The notes beneath the pieces are model-generated. The model ran no database searches and was not told the origin of the DNA. It saw only the letters and a program-made list of their open reading frames with translations. Position numbers and translations under genes: made by a program. A DNA stretch of 64,000 bases. It comes from Pandoraea norimbergensis (GTDB taxonomy: Bacteria > Pseudomonadota > Gammaproteobacteria > Burkholderiales > Burkholderiaceae). The DNA lies in the NCBI RefSeq assembly GCF_001465545.3, contig NZ_CP013480.3, positions 1,240,001 through 1,304,000 on the forward strand. Reading direction: 5' to 3'. Of the stretch, positions 9,120 through 17,383 are shown one piece after another (within the stretch, counting starts at the first letter, position 1; each line of letters begins with the position of its first letter).

Positions 9120-9223
9120 TTTGCTGGCTGGCGTCGGTAATCCAGTCACAGAATTCATCGACGCTCAGCTGGTCAATCTCACTCGGCTGCATCCGGAACC
9201 ACCTCGCTAGCAGGCTTTGCCCC
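9094..9223 (-). CDS. Tail assembly chaperone frameshift extension E'
   Basis: This frame encodes the canonical GpE' sequence (LLARWFRMQPSEIDQL, then DEFCDWITDAS) ending at TAA 9094-9096. It overlaps the end of gene E and lies in the +1 (equivalently -2) frame relative to E. The E' frame is closed by a stop further upstream, so expression needs either a frameshift near the end of E or internal initiation at the ATG 9192. The slip site candidate is the G run at 9220-9223, where a glycine GGG codon can re-pair after a +1 move. In tailed phages E and the E-E' fusion together chaperone the tape measure gene that follows, as here. Confidence 0.72.
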
Positions 9224-9484
9224 GACCGCAGGTTTTCCGGTGATACCCACAAACTCCAGAAATCGGGCCTTCACCGCTTGGTAGTCGGCGGCGTCCATCT
9301 CGTCCAGATCCTCCGGCACGAGATTGCACATACGTGCGACGCCGTTCAGTTCGAGCGACACCTCGCTCCCGCCGCTTTGCTCGCCGATGGCCTTCAGATC
9401 CTTGACTTTGAGTCGGCGGACGGTGACGGCGCTCAATTTCTGACCGGCTGCCGTCGTGAACGGGTACTGAAGTTGGATCTCCAT
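9179..9484 (-). CDS. E: Tail assembly chaperone gpE
   Basis: 101 residues from the ATG at 9484 (MEIQLQYPF...). A longer in-frame extension was rejected because the region before it is a non-coding gap carrying a terminator. It belongs to the phage tail assembly chaperone E family (AVTVRRLKVKDLKAI, then MCNLVPEDLDEMDAADYQAVKARFLEFVG). Normal P2 gpE length is 91. The C-terminus overlaps E' in another frame, the site of the presumed programmed frameshift. Confidence 0.9.
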   Translation of the reverse strand: MEIQLQYPFTTAAGQKLSAVTVRRLKVKDLKAIGEQSGGSEVSLELNGVARMCNLVPEDLDEMDAADYQAVKARFLEFVGITGKPAVGAKPASEVVPDAAE

Positions 9485-9576
9485 GAGATTTCCTTTGCGT
9501 GTGGTGAATGAACGAACTACACGAAGGATTCTCAGTCGGCCCAAGATTCCAGTCAGTTAATCTGCTTTACCAAATG

Positions 9577-9598
9577 AAAAGGCCCACCGAAGTGGGCC
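9577..9598 (-). terminator. Intrinsic terminator between FII and E
   Basis: On the minus strand GGCCCAC-TTCG-GTGGGCC is followed by TTTTC. A 7-bp GC stem with a TTCG tetraloop and a T run lies 59 nt after the tail-tube stop codon. It should lower transcription from the FI/FII tube and sheath genes into E and the downstream tail genes, matching the high copy number needed for tube and sheath. Confidence 0.8.
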
Positions 9599-9656
9599 GT
9601 GAGGAAAAGCGCCAGATTGCGCAATTTCGCAAACTGCTCAGTCCGAATGGCGCGGG

Positions 9657-10181
9657 TCAGGTGCCGGTATTGCTACGGTAGTCGGCCAGCATGTCTTCCC
9701 CGTTGACGCGGAAGATGTTGGCCATGTAGTCCAGCTCGAGCACCTCCTCGCCGTCGATGACCTGCTTGATGTAGGTCGCACCGAACGCCGAACTGAATTC
9801 CGCGTTCTCGTGCTGCTTGAAGGTGCCCAGCGGATTCTTCTTGAACATGACCGTCAGGAACGTCACCAGGCTGACCTCCTGGATGCGCCCTTGCGCGCCG
9901 TAAGTCTCGATGCTGGAGCGGCACTGAAGGGACACAGCCTTGAAGGGGTTGGCCACCGTCTTGGCCACGTCCTTGTACAGCGAGTTCCACTTCACTTCAC
10001 CCTCGAGCTTGTCGAAGCCGGCCGGCAACTCGATCTTGCCCACCATGCCAAGCGCCTTGTGTTCCTGCATGATGGCCGAAATGTCGGGCAGCTTGATCTC
10101 TTCTGCGCGGCCGAGCAGCGAGTTCCCGTCAACGTAGATGTTGGCGTTCGTGATGCGGTTGATTTCGATCTTGCCGGCCAT
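9657..10181 (-). CDS. FII: Major tail tube protein gpFII
   Basis: 174 residues, same size as P2 FII (172). The N-terminus NRITNANIYVDGNSLLGRAEEIKLP and the central KWNSLYKDVAKTVANPF are family signatures. The polymer forms the inner tube of the contractile tail. It lies 2 nt after the sheath stop codon, so the two most abundant tail proteins are cotranscribed. A terminator sits immediately downstream. Confidence 0.95.
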   Translation of the reverse strand: MAGKIEINRITNANIYVDGNSLLGRAEEIKLPDISAIMQEHKALGMVGKIELPAGFDKLEGEVKWNSLYKDVAKTVANPFKAVSLQCRSSIETYGAQGRIQEVSLVTFLTVMFKKNPLGTFKQHENAEFSSAFGATYIKQVIDGEEVLELDYMANIFRVNGEDMLADYRSNTGT

Positions 10182-10183
10182 GA

Positions 10184-11614
10184 TCAGTTACCTCCCTTCA
10201 GGGTCAGCAGGTATTCCGAGGTGATCTCGGTCTCAAACGTGAGGCGCTCGAGCGGCGGCGGCACCGTGTATTTGTAGTTGATGAGCAGGTGCCCGTTGGC
10301 CAGCTCGGTTTCTTCGTTGCGGGCCGGGTCGAACCAGGCTTTGAAGCCGAGCAACGCACCGTCGCCGATGAGCTTGCGGCCGTACCCGTTCACCGACTCG
10401 ACCAGGGCATCAATCAGGGCCTGATTGATCGGCATATCGATGTACTGCTGGCTGAAGTACCGCAGCGATTCGTTGATCACATCACCCGTGCGCCGGACGT
10501 TCTCGAAGTTGCGCATGTGTGTGACGGTCGGCCAGGCGGCGGTACGGTTCCCCCAGAGGCGGAAGCCCGAACCATAGCTCGAGAAGATGGTGGTGATCCC
10601 TTGCTCGTTGAGCAGATTCACCTCGGACTGCGGGTCGTCGATCATTGCCGAAAGCTGACGCTCCACGCCCGTCACGCCTGCAATTTCTTGGTTGGAGCTC
10701 GACCACCAGAAGCCCTTTTCCAGGTCGATCTTTGCACGCAGCCCTGCCGCTCGGGCGGACAGCGGCTCGAGGCGTTCCGCGTTCGTCGCGGCGTCGTACA
10801 CCTTGACGTGCGGGTAGCAAATGCGCACCCGGTCGCTCGAGGTGTTGAAGTTGATGGCACCCATCGGGCCGCGACCAGCGATCGCTTGCGCATAGGTGGT
10901 ACCGATCGGCGCATCGATATAGGCCACTGCGTCCAACTGGTCGGCCATCGCGATCAGTTCAGTGGCAACCGAATTCTGCGTGCAGAACGCCGGCGAGATC
11001 AGGATCTTGGCGAAGAAGCCGAACAGGTTATACGTGTCCTTAAGCGCCTTGATACCCGTGCGCACGCCAGCGGCATTGACAGCGCCGATGATATCGGCAG
11101 CCGTGACCTTGGTTGGGTCGGCGTAATCGTAGCTGGCCTTCAGGCTGGCGCCTGCAGCAATGCCGCCTCCCTTGATGCGGGTCAGCATCCCCGTCAGCGT
11201 GTCGACCGAATAGTCGGTGTCCAGAACGTGGGTTGTGTTTCCGTCGTTGCTTTTGATGACGAGCGCTGCGACGGCACCGTGAGCCAGGCTCACCCGATCC
11301 GTGGACAGGTCGAAAGCGATCGCTTCGGCGGCTACAGCCGTTTTATGAATCGACGGATCCAGCACGTTGATGACGATGACGGTGCCCGCGCCATGATCGT
11401 AGATCGCATCGAGCGCCTGCGGAATGGTGAAGCCAGCAAGCTGCGAACCAAACGCGGCCGCGTCCTTTTCCGACAGCGACAGCGTGACCACGTTGACCGG
11501 GCCGACCGGCGCGGTACCGATTAGGCCGATCACCGCAGATTTGACGGTACGGACCGGACGCGGCCCTTTCTCGATCTCGATGGTTTCCACACCATGCAAG
11601 TAGTTTGCTGCCAT
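10184..11614 (-). CDS. FI: Contractile tail sheath protein gpFI
   Basis: 476 residues. P2-like FI sheath: N-terminus LHGVETIEIEKGPRPVRTVKSAVIGLIGTAPVGP, and a C-terminal domain including RLWGNRTAAWPTVTHMRNFENVRRTGDVI and INESLRYFSQQYID. It is longer than P2 FI (396) by an inserted domain at about residues 95-170, as is usual in BcepMu-like phages. The sheath contracts to drive the tube through the cell envelope. Confidence 0.95.
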   Translation of the reverse strand: MAANYLHGVETIEIEKGPRPVRTVKSAVIGLIGTAPVGPVNVVTLSLSEKDAAAFGSQLAGFTIPQALDAIYDHGAGTVIVINVLDPSIHKTAVAAEAIAFDLSTDRVSLAHGAVAALVIKSNDGNTTHVLDTDYSVDTLTGMLTRIKGGGIAAGASLKASYDYADPTKVTAADIIGAVNAAGVRTGIKALKDTYNLFGFFAKILISPAFCTQNSVATELIAMADQLDAVAYIDAPIGTTYAQAIAGRGPMGAINFNTSSDRVRICYPHVKVYDAATNAERLEPLSARAAGLRAKIDLEKGFWWSSSNQEIAGVTGVERQLSAMIDDPQSEVNLLNEQGITTIFSSYGSGFRLWGNRTAAWPTVTHMRNFENVRRTGDVINESLRYFSQQYIDMPINQALIDALVESVNGYGRKLIGDGALLGFKAWFDPARNEETELANGHLLINYKYTVPPPLERLTFETEITSEYLLTLKGGN

Positions 11615-11617
11615 CGC

Positions 11618-11842
11618 TTACTCTCCTTTCGCGGCGGATTCATCCGCGCTGACATTCGCACGCGTTGCGGCCTTACTGCCCTGTTTGACGGGGGTCAAGT
11701 GCCCCAAGGCCAACAGAGTCCGCGTGTACTCGTGGGTTTCGGGCAAGTCGACTTCCTCGCCGGCGTGAAGCATCACCTCTTGGTGTTCTGCGCCATTTTG
11801 CAGCGTCACACCGCTCGTCGGCCCGCTGTAGCGGTATTTCAT
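11618..11842 (-). CDS. Small Mu gp38-like protein (DUF2635 type)
   Basis: 74 residues (MKYRYSGPTSGVTLQNG...). Mu-like phages encode a short DUF2635 protein (Mu gp38) immediately before the sheath gene, and this one sits exactly there, 3 nt before FI and overlapping the gp37 gene by 4 bp. The N-terminal half looks like a small beta domain (VMLHAGEEVDLPETHEYTRTLLALGHL); the C-terminus is charged and disordered. The family assignment rests on position, size and general pattern. Confidence 0.6.
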   Translation of the reverse strand: MKYRYSGPTSGVTLQNGAEHQEVMLHAGEEVDLPETHEYTRTLLALGHLTPVKQGSKAATRANVSADESAAKGE

Positions 11843-12303
11843 GAGTCCTCCTCATAGGTCACCTCAGTCAGAGGTGTCTCAGTGTTGATATCAGCGTCCT
11901 CGACCAGCATGGCTTCGGAGGCTACGTCCACGGCGTACTGCCACAAGCCTGCCGTCTCTCCCAGGAACTTCTCCGACACCGCCCAGACTTTGCGGCAATC
12001 AGGCGGACGGAACCCCACCAACGCTGCGCGCACGAGATCCACCACGTCAACGGCGCCGCCCTTGCCGTTGAGCTGACGCAAGATCACCGTGACCGACAGC
12101 TTCACGGTGCGCGGCTGTGCGATGTAGCTAACGTCGACCGTCTTGTCGAACTGACTGCCGAGGTAACTCACCAGCAGCGCGCCTTTGGGATGGTTCAGTC
12201 GATAGTCCTGCGGTCGATCCGGGAAGTACTCGGCCGTTAAATGGGGGAGCTTCACCGCCAGGCGCTGCACGACCGCGTCGATGATCTGCAGGGTTGTGGC
12301 CAT
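11839..12303 (-). CDS. Mu gp37-like tail completion protein
   Basis: 154 residues. Assigned to the Mu gp37 family on size, order (gp36-gp37-gp38-sheath) and sequence style (ATTLQIIDAVVQRLAVKLPHLTAEYFPDRPQDYRLNHPKGALLVSYLGS). These proteins complete the tail end or bind the neck. The start overlaps the gp36 stop by 1 nt. Confidence 0.75.
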   Translation of the reverse strand: MATTLQIIDAVVQRLAVKLPHLTAEYFPDRPQDYRLNHPKGALLVSYLGSQFDKTVDVSYIAQPRTVKLSVTVILRQLNGKGGAVDVVDLVRAALVGFRPPDCRKVWAVSEKFLGETAGLWQYAVDVASEAMLVEDADINTETPLTEVTYEEDS

Positions 12304-12749
12304 CAGTAGCGATCCAAAATGTCGGAGCTGAAGCGGCGAGGTTTTGCCCGCGTTTTCATCTCGCCAGGTTCCGCCGCCGCTTCGCCGGTGGGAAGACCTA
12401 TGGTGAGTTTGGCGTCGCGGATGGCCTCAAGCATCTGCAGGACTGATTTGTAAGTGCGCGTGACCGCATCGGGCAGGTCAGCGCCTTCGGGGCGCCGCGC
12501 GTACAACCAGTGACGGGCCAAATTGACGGTCATATCCTTCACAACAGACGGAACCGGTGCATCTGGCCCACCGAGCGGCAGGTTGTAGCGCCCGCGCAAA
12601 TGGGCATCGACCAGCTCCTCGGCCTGCCGTACCGCTTCCTCGACCACCACCGAATTCAGGGTGGTGGCCGATTCATCGTCGTTCGAAAGCCAGATCAGCG
12701 TCTGCAGCGGAACCGCCAACTGGAGATCGGCAAGCGAGCAATAGCGCAT
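12303..12749 (-). CDS. Mu gp36-like protein (DUF1320)
   Basis: 148 residues from the ATG at 12749 (MRYCSLADLQLAVPLQTLIWLSNDDE). A longer in-frame ORF is rejected because it covers the whole of the preceding gene. DUF1320 / Mu gp36 is a head-tail connector type protein; the motif VEEAVRQAEELVDAHLRGRYNLPL (residues 35-58) is its hallmark. The C-terminal KTRAKPRRFSSDILDRY is also typical of the family. Confidence 0.88.
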   Translation of the reverse strand: MRYCSLADLQLAVPLQTLIWLSNDDESATTLNSVVVEEAVRQAEELVDAHLRGRYNLPLGGPDAPVPSVVKDMTVNLARHWLYARRPEGADLPDAVTRTYKSVLQMLEAIRDAKLTIGLPTGEAAAEPGEMKTRAKPRRFSSDILDRY

Positions 12750-12756
12750 GGACGCC

Positions 12757-13053
12757 TCAGAACGTTGCCGGACGGGCCACCGCACGTGCCAAGGCCATGA
12801 AGCCCTGTTGCAGGTGGTCCTGTCCGATCGTGAGCCAGCGGTCGGTCTCGTAAGCTTCGTCGCTGACCGCCACCAACGTCTGATCGCCCACCTGCACCGG
12901 CTCGCCGTCGATCTTGAAGGCCGGCAGTCGACCACGTAGCGTTTCGACGAGCGCGCCCACCTCGATCGCCTTGGTCTTCACCTCGTTCATCAGGGCAATT
13001 TCGTCTTCCGTCAGATCCCGATAGCCGGTAATTCGCTTGTGCTGGTTCTCCAT
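12757..13053 (-). CDS. acb2: Acb2-type anti-CBASS cyclic-nucleotide sponge
   Basis: 98 residues. The pattern GYRDLTEDEIALMNEVKTKA (residues 10-29) followed by DRWLTIGQDHLQQGFMALAR (about residues 71-90) and the C-terminal AVARPATF matches the Acb2/Tad1 hairpin family as I know it (Acb2, T4 Vs.4). Known Acb2 proteins form hexamers that sequester cyclic di- and trinucleotides made by CBASS CD-NTases, and so block effector activation. Here it lies within the head genes, 3 nt before DUF2190 and 7 nt after the gp36 start, so it would be made with late proteins. Identification is by eye; binding activity is inferred. Confidence 0.8.
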   Translation of the reverse strand: MENQHKRITGYRDLTEDEIALMNEVKTKAIEVGALVETLRGRLPAFKIDGEPVQVGDQTLVAVSDEAYETDRWLTIGQDHLQQGFMALARAVARPATF

Positions 13054-13055
13054 GC

Positions 13056-13388
13056 TCAGATGCTCCGCACGATGCGAATGAGGTCGCCAGCGGCGGCCGC
13101 ACTGTCCCAGGCATAGCCGTTGGCAGTGCCGGCGGCTTTCGTGATTGCTCGGCCGCTTGCGTCGGACTCGACCTCCGCGCCTACGGCGATCGCGCCGCCC
13201 GCCTCAACGAGGATTGCGCCGAGGATGTTGGCCGGCGCCACGCCACCTGCCTCGGTGTCAGCCTCGACGACACCCAGCGCCTTGGCCCCGGCCGTGCACA
13301 CATTGCCATCGAAGGCAACAAAACGGCGACGAGTCAGATCCGTCGCGGCGATGACCGAAGTGGTCAGTACAACTTGCTGCGTTTTCAT
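13056..13388 (-). CDS. Capsid decoration / cement protein (DUF2190)
   Basis: 110 residues, alanine- and glycine-rich beta protein (RRRFVAFDGNVCTAGAKALGVVEADTEAGGVAPANILGAILVEAGGAIAVGAEVESDASGRA). This is the DUF2190 family, trimeric capsid cement proteins that sit next to the major capsid gene. It begins 4 bp inside the gp35-like gene and ends 2 nt before acb2. Confidence 0.87.
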   Translation of the reverse strand: MKTQQVVLTTSVIAATDLTRRRFVAFDGNVCTAGAKALGVVEADTEAGGVAPANILGAILVEAGGAIAVGAEVESDASGRAITKAAGTANGYAWDSAAAAGDLIRIVRSI

Positions 13389-13713
13389 TGCTTACCTCCG
13401 GTCGACGAACTGTCCTTCTTGGCCGCCTCGGTCGAGGCCTTGTCGGCAGCGGCTTTTTCATCTGCAACAATCTTTGCTGCCGCTTTCTCCGCCTCGGTTT
13501 TCTCGGCTGCCGCTTTTTCCGCGTTAGCCTTTTCAGCGGCAGCCTTTTCGGTCGCAGATTTCTTTGCTGCATCGCCCTGGCTCACAACCGGCTCAAGAAA
13601 GCGGCGCAGCTTGGTAGCCTGCGCGGCGGTGAGCTCAATCGTGCTGCCCTCGGGAAGCGTTCGCCGTCGTGCTCCAGATCGATACCACGCACGCGATAGG
13701 TTTGGATGTTCAT
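13385..13713 (-). pseudogene. Mu gp35-like head protein, frame broken once
   Basis: Read from the ATG at 13713 (NIQTYRVRGIDLEHDGERFP) the frame hits a stop; adding one base near 13653 gives a continuous protein of about 109 residues (...FPEGSTIELTAAQATKLRRFLEPV..., then a lysine/alanine/glutamate repeat tail of AEKA units to the stop at 13385). The gp35-like order, just downstream of the capsid gene, fits. The Ala-Lys-Glu tail (about residues 45-105) is low-complexity and probably a charged helix. The lost base is of the same kind as those at 15.7-21.1 kb, so sequence error is as likely as mutation. Confidence 0.6.
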
Positions 13714-13721
13714 CGTTGGCC

Positions 13722-14645
13722 TCACGCGTTGGTGTCTGCGATCAGATAGCCGGCGTCGGCGCCGACCACCACGGGTTTGTAGACGTCGGTGTGGCGCACG
13801 AAGCGCACCTTGCCGCCCTCGGCGTCGTACTTGTCCGTCTCCGGCATCCCTTTCTTGCGCAGCGTGTAGCCGAAGGACGGCTCTTCATAGTCGGCGACAC
13901 GGTCGGCGCTCGGCTTGGCGACGTAGGCGAGGATCATGTTGTCGCGCCACACATCACCCGCTGCAACGTCGCCGGCGAGCGCTTCACCGATGAAGATGTC
14001 GTTAATGCCGAAGAGCATTCGCAGATGCTCCAGCGCGACGAGCTTGCGTTCATTGCTGCCCAGCGCGGCCTGCAGCTTCGTGTGGAACTTCAGCGATTGA
14101 TAGACCGAGGCCCCCATCACGATCGTGTTGGGACGAATGCCGATACGGCTGCGCACAACTTCCTTGCCGGTTTCAACGGCGGCCACAGGATCCCCGCCGT
14201 TGTTGCTCCACTGGCTTGCACCAGACAGTGCCACCTTGCCGCCGGCCAGATACGTGCTGGCGTTCTGTGCCAGCGCAGCGCAGGCCCACTCGCAACGAAG
14301 ATCAATCGCATCTTTGACGCGCTTGGCAGCACGCGCTTCGGCATCGAACATCGATTCCTGCTGCTCGCGGTAATCGACCGGATAGGCCAGATCGTGTTCG
14401 CGTAGCACGACATCGAGCGAATCGATATCGTCGGGCGTCATCACGTTGGACTTGGCGCGGATTGCGCGCTCGGTGTCCCACAGACGGAAAGCCTCTTTAC
14501 CGAACAGCGGCACAATCGCCCCTTCTTTGTTCGACGGTGCGATCGGGAACAGTGCTTCACCGATGTACTGCGCGTTGCGATAGCCGCGCGCGATGTTGGT
14601 CAAAACCGGGTCGACTACCCGGAGCTGACGGAGACGGTCAACCAT
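13722..14645 (-). CDS. Major capsid protein
   Basis: 307 residues, intact. Position between the scaffold/protease gene and DUF2190, and the sequence (ARGYRNAQYIGEALFPIAPSNKEGAIVPLFGKEAFRL; DAIDLRCEWACAALA; IGIRPNTIVMGASVYQSLKFH) identify the HK97-fold major head protein of BcepMu-like phages (E-like family). It forms the T=7 icosahedral shell. No frameshifts, in contrast to the packaging genes upstream. Confidence 0.88.
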   Translation of the reverse strand: MVDRLRQLRVVDPVLTNIARGYRNAQYIGEALFPIAPSNKEGAIVPLFGKEAFRLWDTERAIRAKSNVMTPDDIDSLDVVLREHDLAYPVDYREQQESMFDAEARAAKRVKDAIDLRCEWACAALAQNASTYLAGGKVALSGASQWSNNGGDPVAAVETGKEVVRSRIGIRPNTIVMGASVYQSLKFHTKLQAALGSNERKLVALEHLRMLFGINDIFIGEALAGDVAAGDVWRDNMILAYVAKPSADRVADYEEPSFGYTLRKKGMPETDKYDAEGGKVRFVRHTDVYKPVVVGADAGYLIADTNA

Positions 14646-14654
14646 GTTGGCTCC

Positions 14655-15835
14655 TTAGTTTGTGATGAGCTGGCGCGCGGCCTGCTCGTAGGGGATTCCC
14701 TTCTCAGCCGCCAGCTGTGTGGCGCGCACATGCAGGGTGAGGCGCTCGGGGTCGGTAGACTTCTCGGCGAATTCGGCCACGTTGACGTTGCCGCCGGAAC
14801 CCGACTTGTCTTTGGTGGCAGATTCAGCGAACTCGACGACTTTGGGCAGTTCACTCAGGAAGCCCTTGAGCGCGCTCACCAGAGGCTGTTTGTCGTCGCC
14901 GTCACCGAACTCGACCGACTTACCATCGGCGCCCGGCGTTGCAACTACGTCCAGCGCTGACACAACAGCATCCTTGTGCTTGGGGGCCAGCAGGCCTTTC
15001 GCTACAAGGCCCTCCGCAAACTCTGCGTTCTCACGGTGGCGCTTATCAGCCAGCGCCAGCTTGTCCTTTGCGTCACGCTCGGCAAGCTGCCGCTTGAGCG
15101 TCGCGTTCTCGGCCTCGAGCCGGGCTTGATCTTCAGGTGTCACGGATTCATTCTCCTTTTCGGAAACGGCGGTAGACGCGACCGCAGGCGCATTGGGAAC
15201 GGGATCTGCAAACGCAGGGGTGGACGTGCTTTGGCTCAACGCAGGCAGAGCAGCGGATTCTTGAAGCGAGTCCACGTTCCAGCCCGGCAACGCCCGATCG
15301 GCATCTTCCTGGCCGAACTTACCGATGAACCAGTCGCGCAAGCTGCGCCAGAGACCCGCGTTCGTGCGGTCATCCCAGTCACCGAACTCGACGGTCTCCT
15401 GGAAAGCGACACAGCCGTCTTCCGTATCAGCGAAAGACGGGTTGTCCAGCCCCTTCACGCCGGGTGGCTGCGCGCCGAGGAAACCGACGTGGCGGAGATA
15501 CCAAACGCCGGGCACGGGATTACTCGGTGAGTCGGGGGAATAGAATTTGGACGAAACCTTGCCGTAACGGCGCTGCCCGACCTGCTCAGCGAACGTCGCC
15601 TCTACATCGCGTGGCGCGGCGAACAGGCCGCGATCAGTAGCCACGATCGACTGCACCCAGCCATGGGCTGGATCGTCAGTAGTCGGATGCCCGATACCAG
15701 CGGGGCTTCGTGCAGGTCGGGGTTGTAGGCGCGGGCCGTCGCGGCGACGTCGGCCTCAGAAAACTCGATGACATCGCCCGCCATGGTCACGTGGCGGCCG
15801 GGCCGGAAGATATGGATGAGTTTGGGCGTGTTCAT
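14655..15835 (-). pseudogene. Mu gpI-type prohead protease/scaffold, frame broken once
   Basis: The N-terminus (MNTPKLIHIFRPGRHVTMAGDVIEFSEADV, start 15835) and the long C-terminal frame (starting around 15656) join into one protein of about 393 residues if one base is added near 15697 (...EAPLV-IGHPTTDDPAHGWVQSIV...). HP..D is the region of the protease active site in this Mu I family. The C-terminal half (about 210-390) is a charged scaffold domain (ARLEAENATLKRQLAERDAK) ending with a conserved AAEKGIPYEQAARQLIT segment. In Mu the internal start makes the separate scaffold gpZ. Confidence 0.8.
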
Positions 15836-15940
15836 ACCGCCATATTCGGCGGCGTCACGGTGACGGTCTTTTAATCGTCTTTACAATTCTGCGACACGAG
15901 ACGAATTGGGCGGAGAAGATGGGGATGAGTTGTGCGCAGC

Positions 15941-15958
15941 AAGCCTTTATAAAAGCTT
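15941..15958. promoter_or_regulatory. Near-perfect palindrome upstream of the protease/scaffold gene
   Basis: AAGCCTTTATAAAAGCTT is an almost perfect 18-bp dyad (AAGC-TTTATAAA-GCTT) in a 190-bp gene-free stretch (15836-16025), AT-rich against its surroundings. It may be a site for a late activator or a core TATA-like promoter element serving the capsid genes. No consensus -35 is seen. Confidence 0.35.
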
Positions 15959-16012
15959 CGGGCGCGGCGCGTGCGTAACCGGGCTATCGTTGCGTGCCCT
16001 GTGACACACAAA

Positions 16013-16024
16013 CCCGTCAGCGGG
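16013..16024 (-). terminator. Weak terminator after virion morphogenesis gene
   Basis: On the minus strand CCCG-CTGA-CGGG followed by TTTGTGTGT, starting 2 nt after the stop of the virion morphogenesis gene. The stem is only 4 bp, so it could attenuate the packaging transcript before the capsid genes, which have their own upstream dyad. Confidence 0.4.
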
Positions 16025-16025
16025 G

Positions 16026-16544
16026 CTAAACGCCCGCAGCCGTTTTCAGGTGCCGCAGGATTGTTCCGAGAACCGCGTCCGTTGCTTCAGGTTGCAACGT
16101 GCCGTCGCTCGTCACCGGCAGGAAAGGTCTGGCCGGGATATCGGATCCGGGATGATTGACGGATGCCACGACGCGACCACCGAAGGCCAGTGCTTTCTTT
16201 GCACGCGGACGGATCACATGCGGCGCGGTCTTACCGCCGAGCTGATGGATTCTCGCGTACACCACATTGCTGCCAATCACCGCCGTGTGCGCATTGTGAT
16301 CGGTGGTGACAGATGCCGCGAGTCGGCCGCTCTTCTGCAGCGTCACGCCGCCCTCCGACTTGGCCCGTTCGCTCGGCGTCCAACGCGGGCGCCCCTCGGA
16401 CTCGAAATTCTCTTCCACGACGCTCTCAAGCGTCGCGGCGATCTTCCGCATGGCAGGCGTCATGTCCGACGCCGCCGATGCCAGGCGTTTGAGCCCGACC
16501 TGAAGCCGGGTGTCATCGACATCGATTCGGACAAATTCACTCAT
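16026..16544 (-). CDS. Phage virion morphogenesis protein (Mu gpG / P2 gpS type)
   Basis: 172 residues from the ATG at 16544 (MSEFVRIDVDDTRLQVGLKRLA). The conserved middle (MRKIAATLESVVEENFESEGRPRWTPSERA) and HQLGGKTAPHVIRPRAKKALAF place it in the phage virion morphogenesis family: Mu gpG, P2 tail completion gpS. The C-terminal RPFLPV is also typical. It is intact although genes either side carry many lost bases. It overlaps the end of the MuF-type gene by 8 bp. Confidence 0.9.
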   Translation of the reverse strand: MSEFVRIDVDDTRLQVGLKRLASAASDMTPAMRKIAATLESVVEENFESEGRPRWTPSERAKSEGGVTLQKSGRLAASVTTDHNAHTAVIGSNVVYARIHQLGGKTAPHVIRPRAKKALAFGGRVVASVNHPGSDIPARPFLPVTSDGTLQPEATDAVLGTILRHLKTAAGV

Positions 16545-17383
16545 ACGGCACCGCCAGTTCCTTTTCGGCCAAGGTGGCCAGATCGCCAACATAGCGTTTG
16601 ATGTCGGGCACCACGCAGCCGCGCCAGGGTTGTAGCTCCAGCCGACGTCCGGCGAAATGACAATTTTGCGCTTACCGAACGGATCGTCAGGATGCGCAGT
16701 GGTGTAGGTCGTGACCTCGCGCATTTCGCCGGTCTTTTCTGAGAGCAGGCGCATTGCGGTTCCCAACCTGCCTTCGACGAATCGACAGTGATTCCGCGCA
16801 CTTCGATATCGTCGGCCGACAGGGCAACGACACGGCATCGGCATCCCATCCGTTGGGCGGATAGAACGACGACCAAAACGAATCGTCATACCGAAATACC
16901 TTGCCATTCAATGCCCGGTGACTGGGACGCGTGCGGCTGTCGAGGATGGCGACGTACTTCCAGTAGGGCCGGTCGTCGACATTCTCAGCTGGCGCTGGAA
17001 TCGCCCGGCATGTACGCCGTTTGCACGTTTGCACGAAAATCGTTTGCAGCCGCCATGGGCTGCCGAGTTGAACCTGACTCATCTCGCCAGTGTGCTCGTC
17101 GACGTGCTCTTTGCGTCCCACCAGCCCTTGGCCTGAAGCACTGGCGTGAGCTGCTGCCCGAACCATGCTGCCGTCTTACCTTCGGCCAGGACTTTCTCCA
17201 AGGCGTCGCGGATGTCCTGCAGGATGTCCAGGCGCGTGACTTTGGCAACGGTAAATGCCTGCGCCTGGGCCTCTTGCCATAGCTCTTGCCAGTCCCAATG
17301 ATTGCAAAGCCTTTGCGCTGAAAGTAGGCAATTGCATCCTGCGGCGGCAGACTCATTGCGTGGGCGAGATTGACATCAGACAT
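16537..17383 (-). pseudogene. F: MuF-type head morphogenesis protein, about 8 frame breaks
   Basis: Read from the ATG at 17383 (MSDVNLAHAMSLPPQDAIAYFQ) the protein can be followed to TGA 16537-16539 only by adding single bases near 17299, 17117, 17035, 17010, 16986, 16843, 16771 and 16612. The rebuilt sequence has the MuF signature: R-NVQTAY-AGR, YVAILDSRTRPSHRALNG, and the terminal WDCRCRV motif once the base near 16843 is restored. Total about 285 residues, Mu gp30-like size. MuF proteins are minor head components loaded with the portal. Every break is a single missing base, with motifs untouched. Confidence 0.85.

Noticed and set aside
10289..11524. A 411-codon plus-strand ORF opposite the tail sheath gene
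   Set aside because: Shadow frame; the sheath gene on the other strand is intact and conserved.
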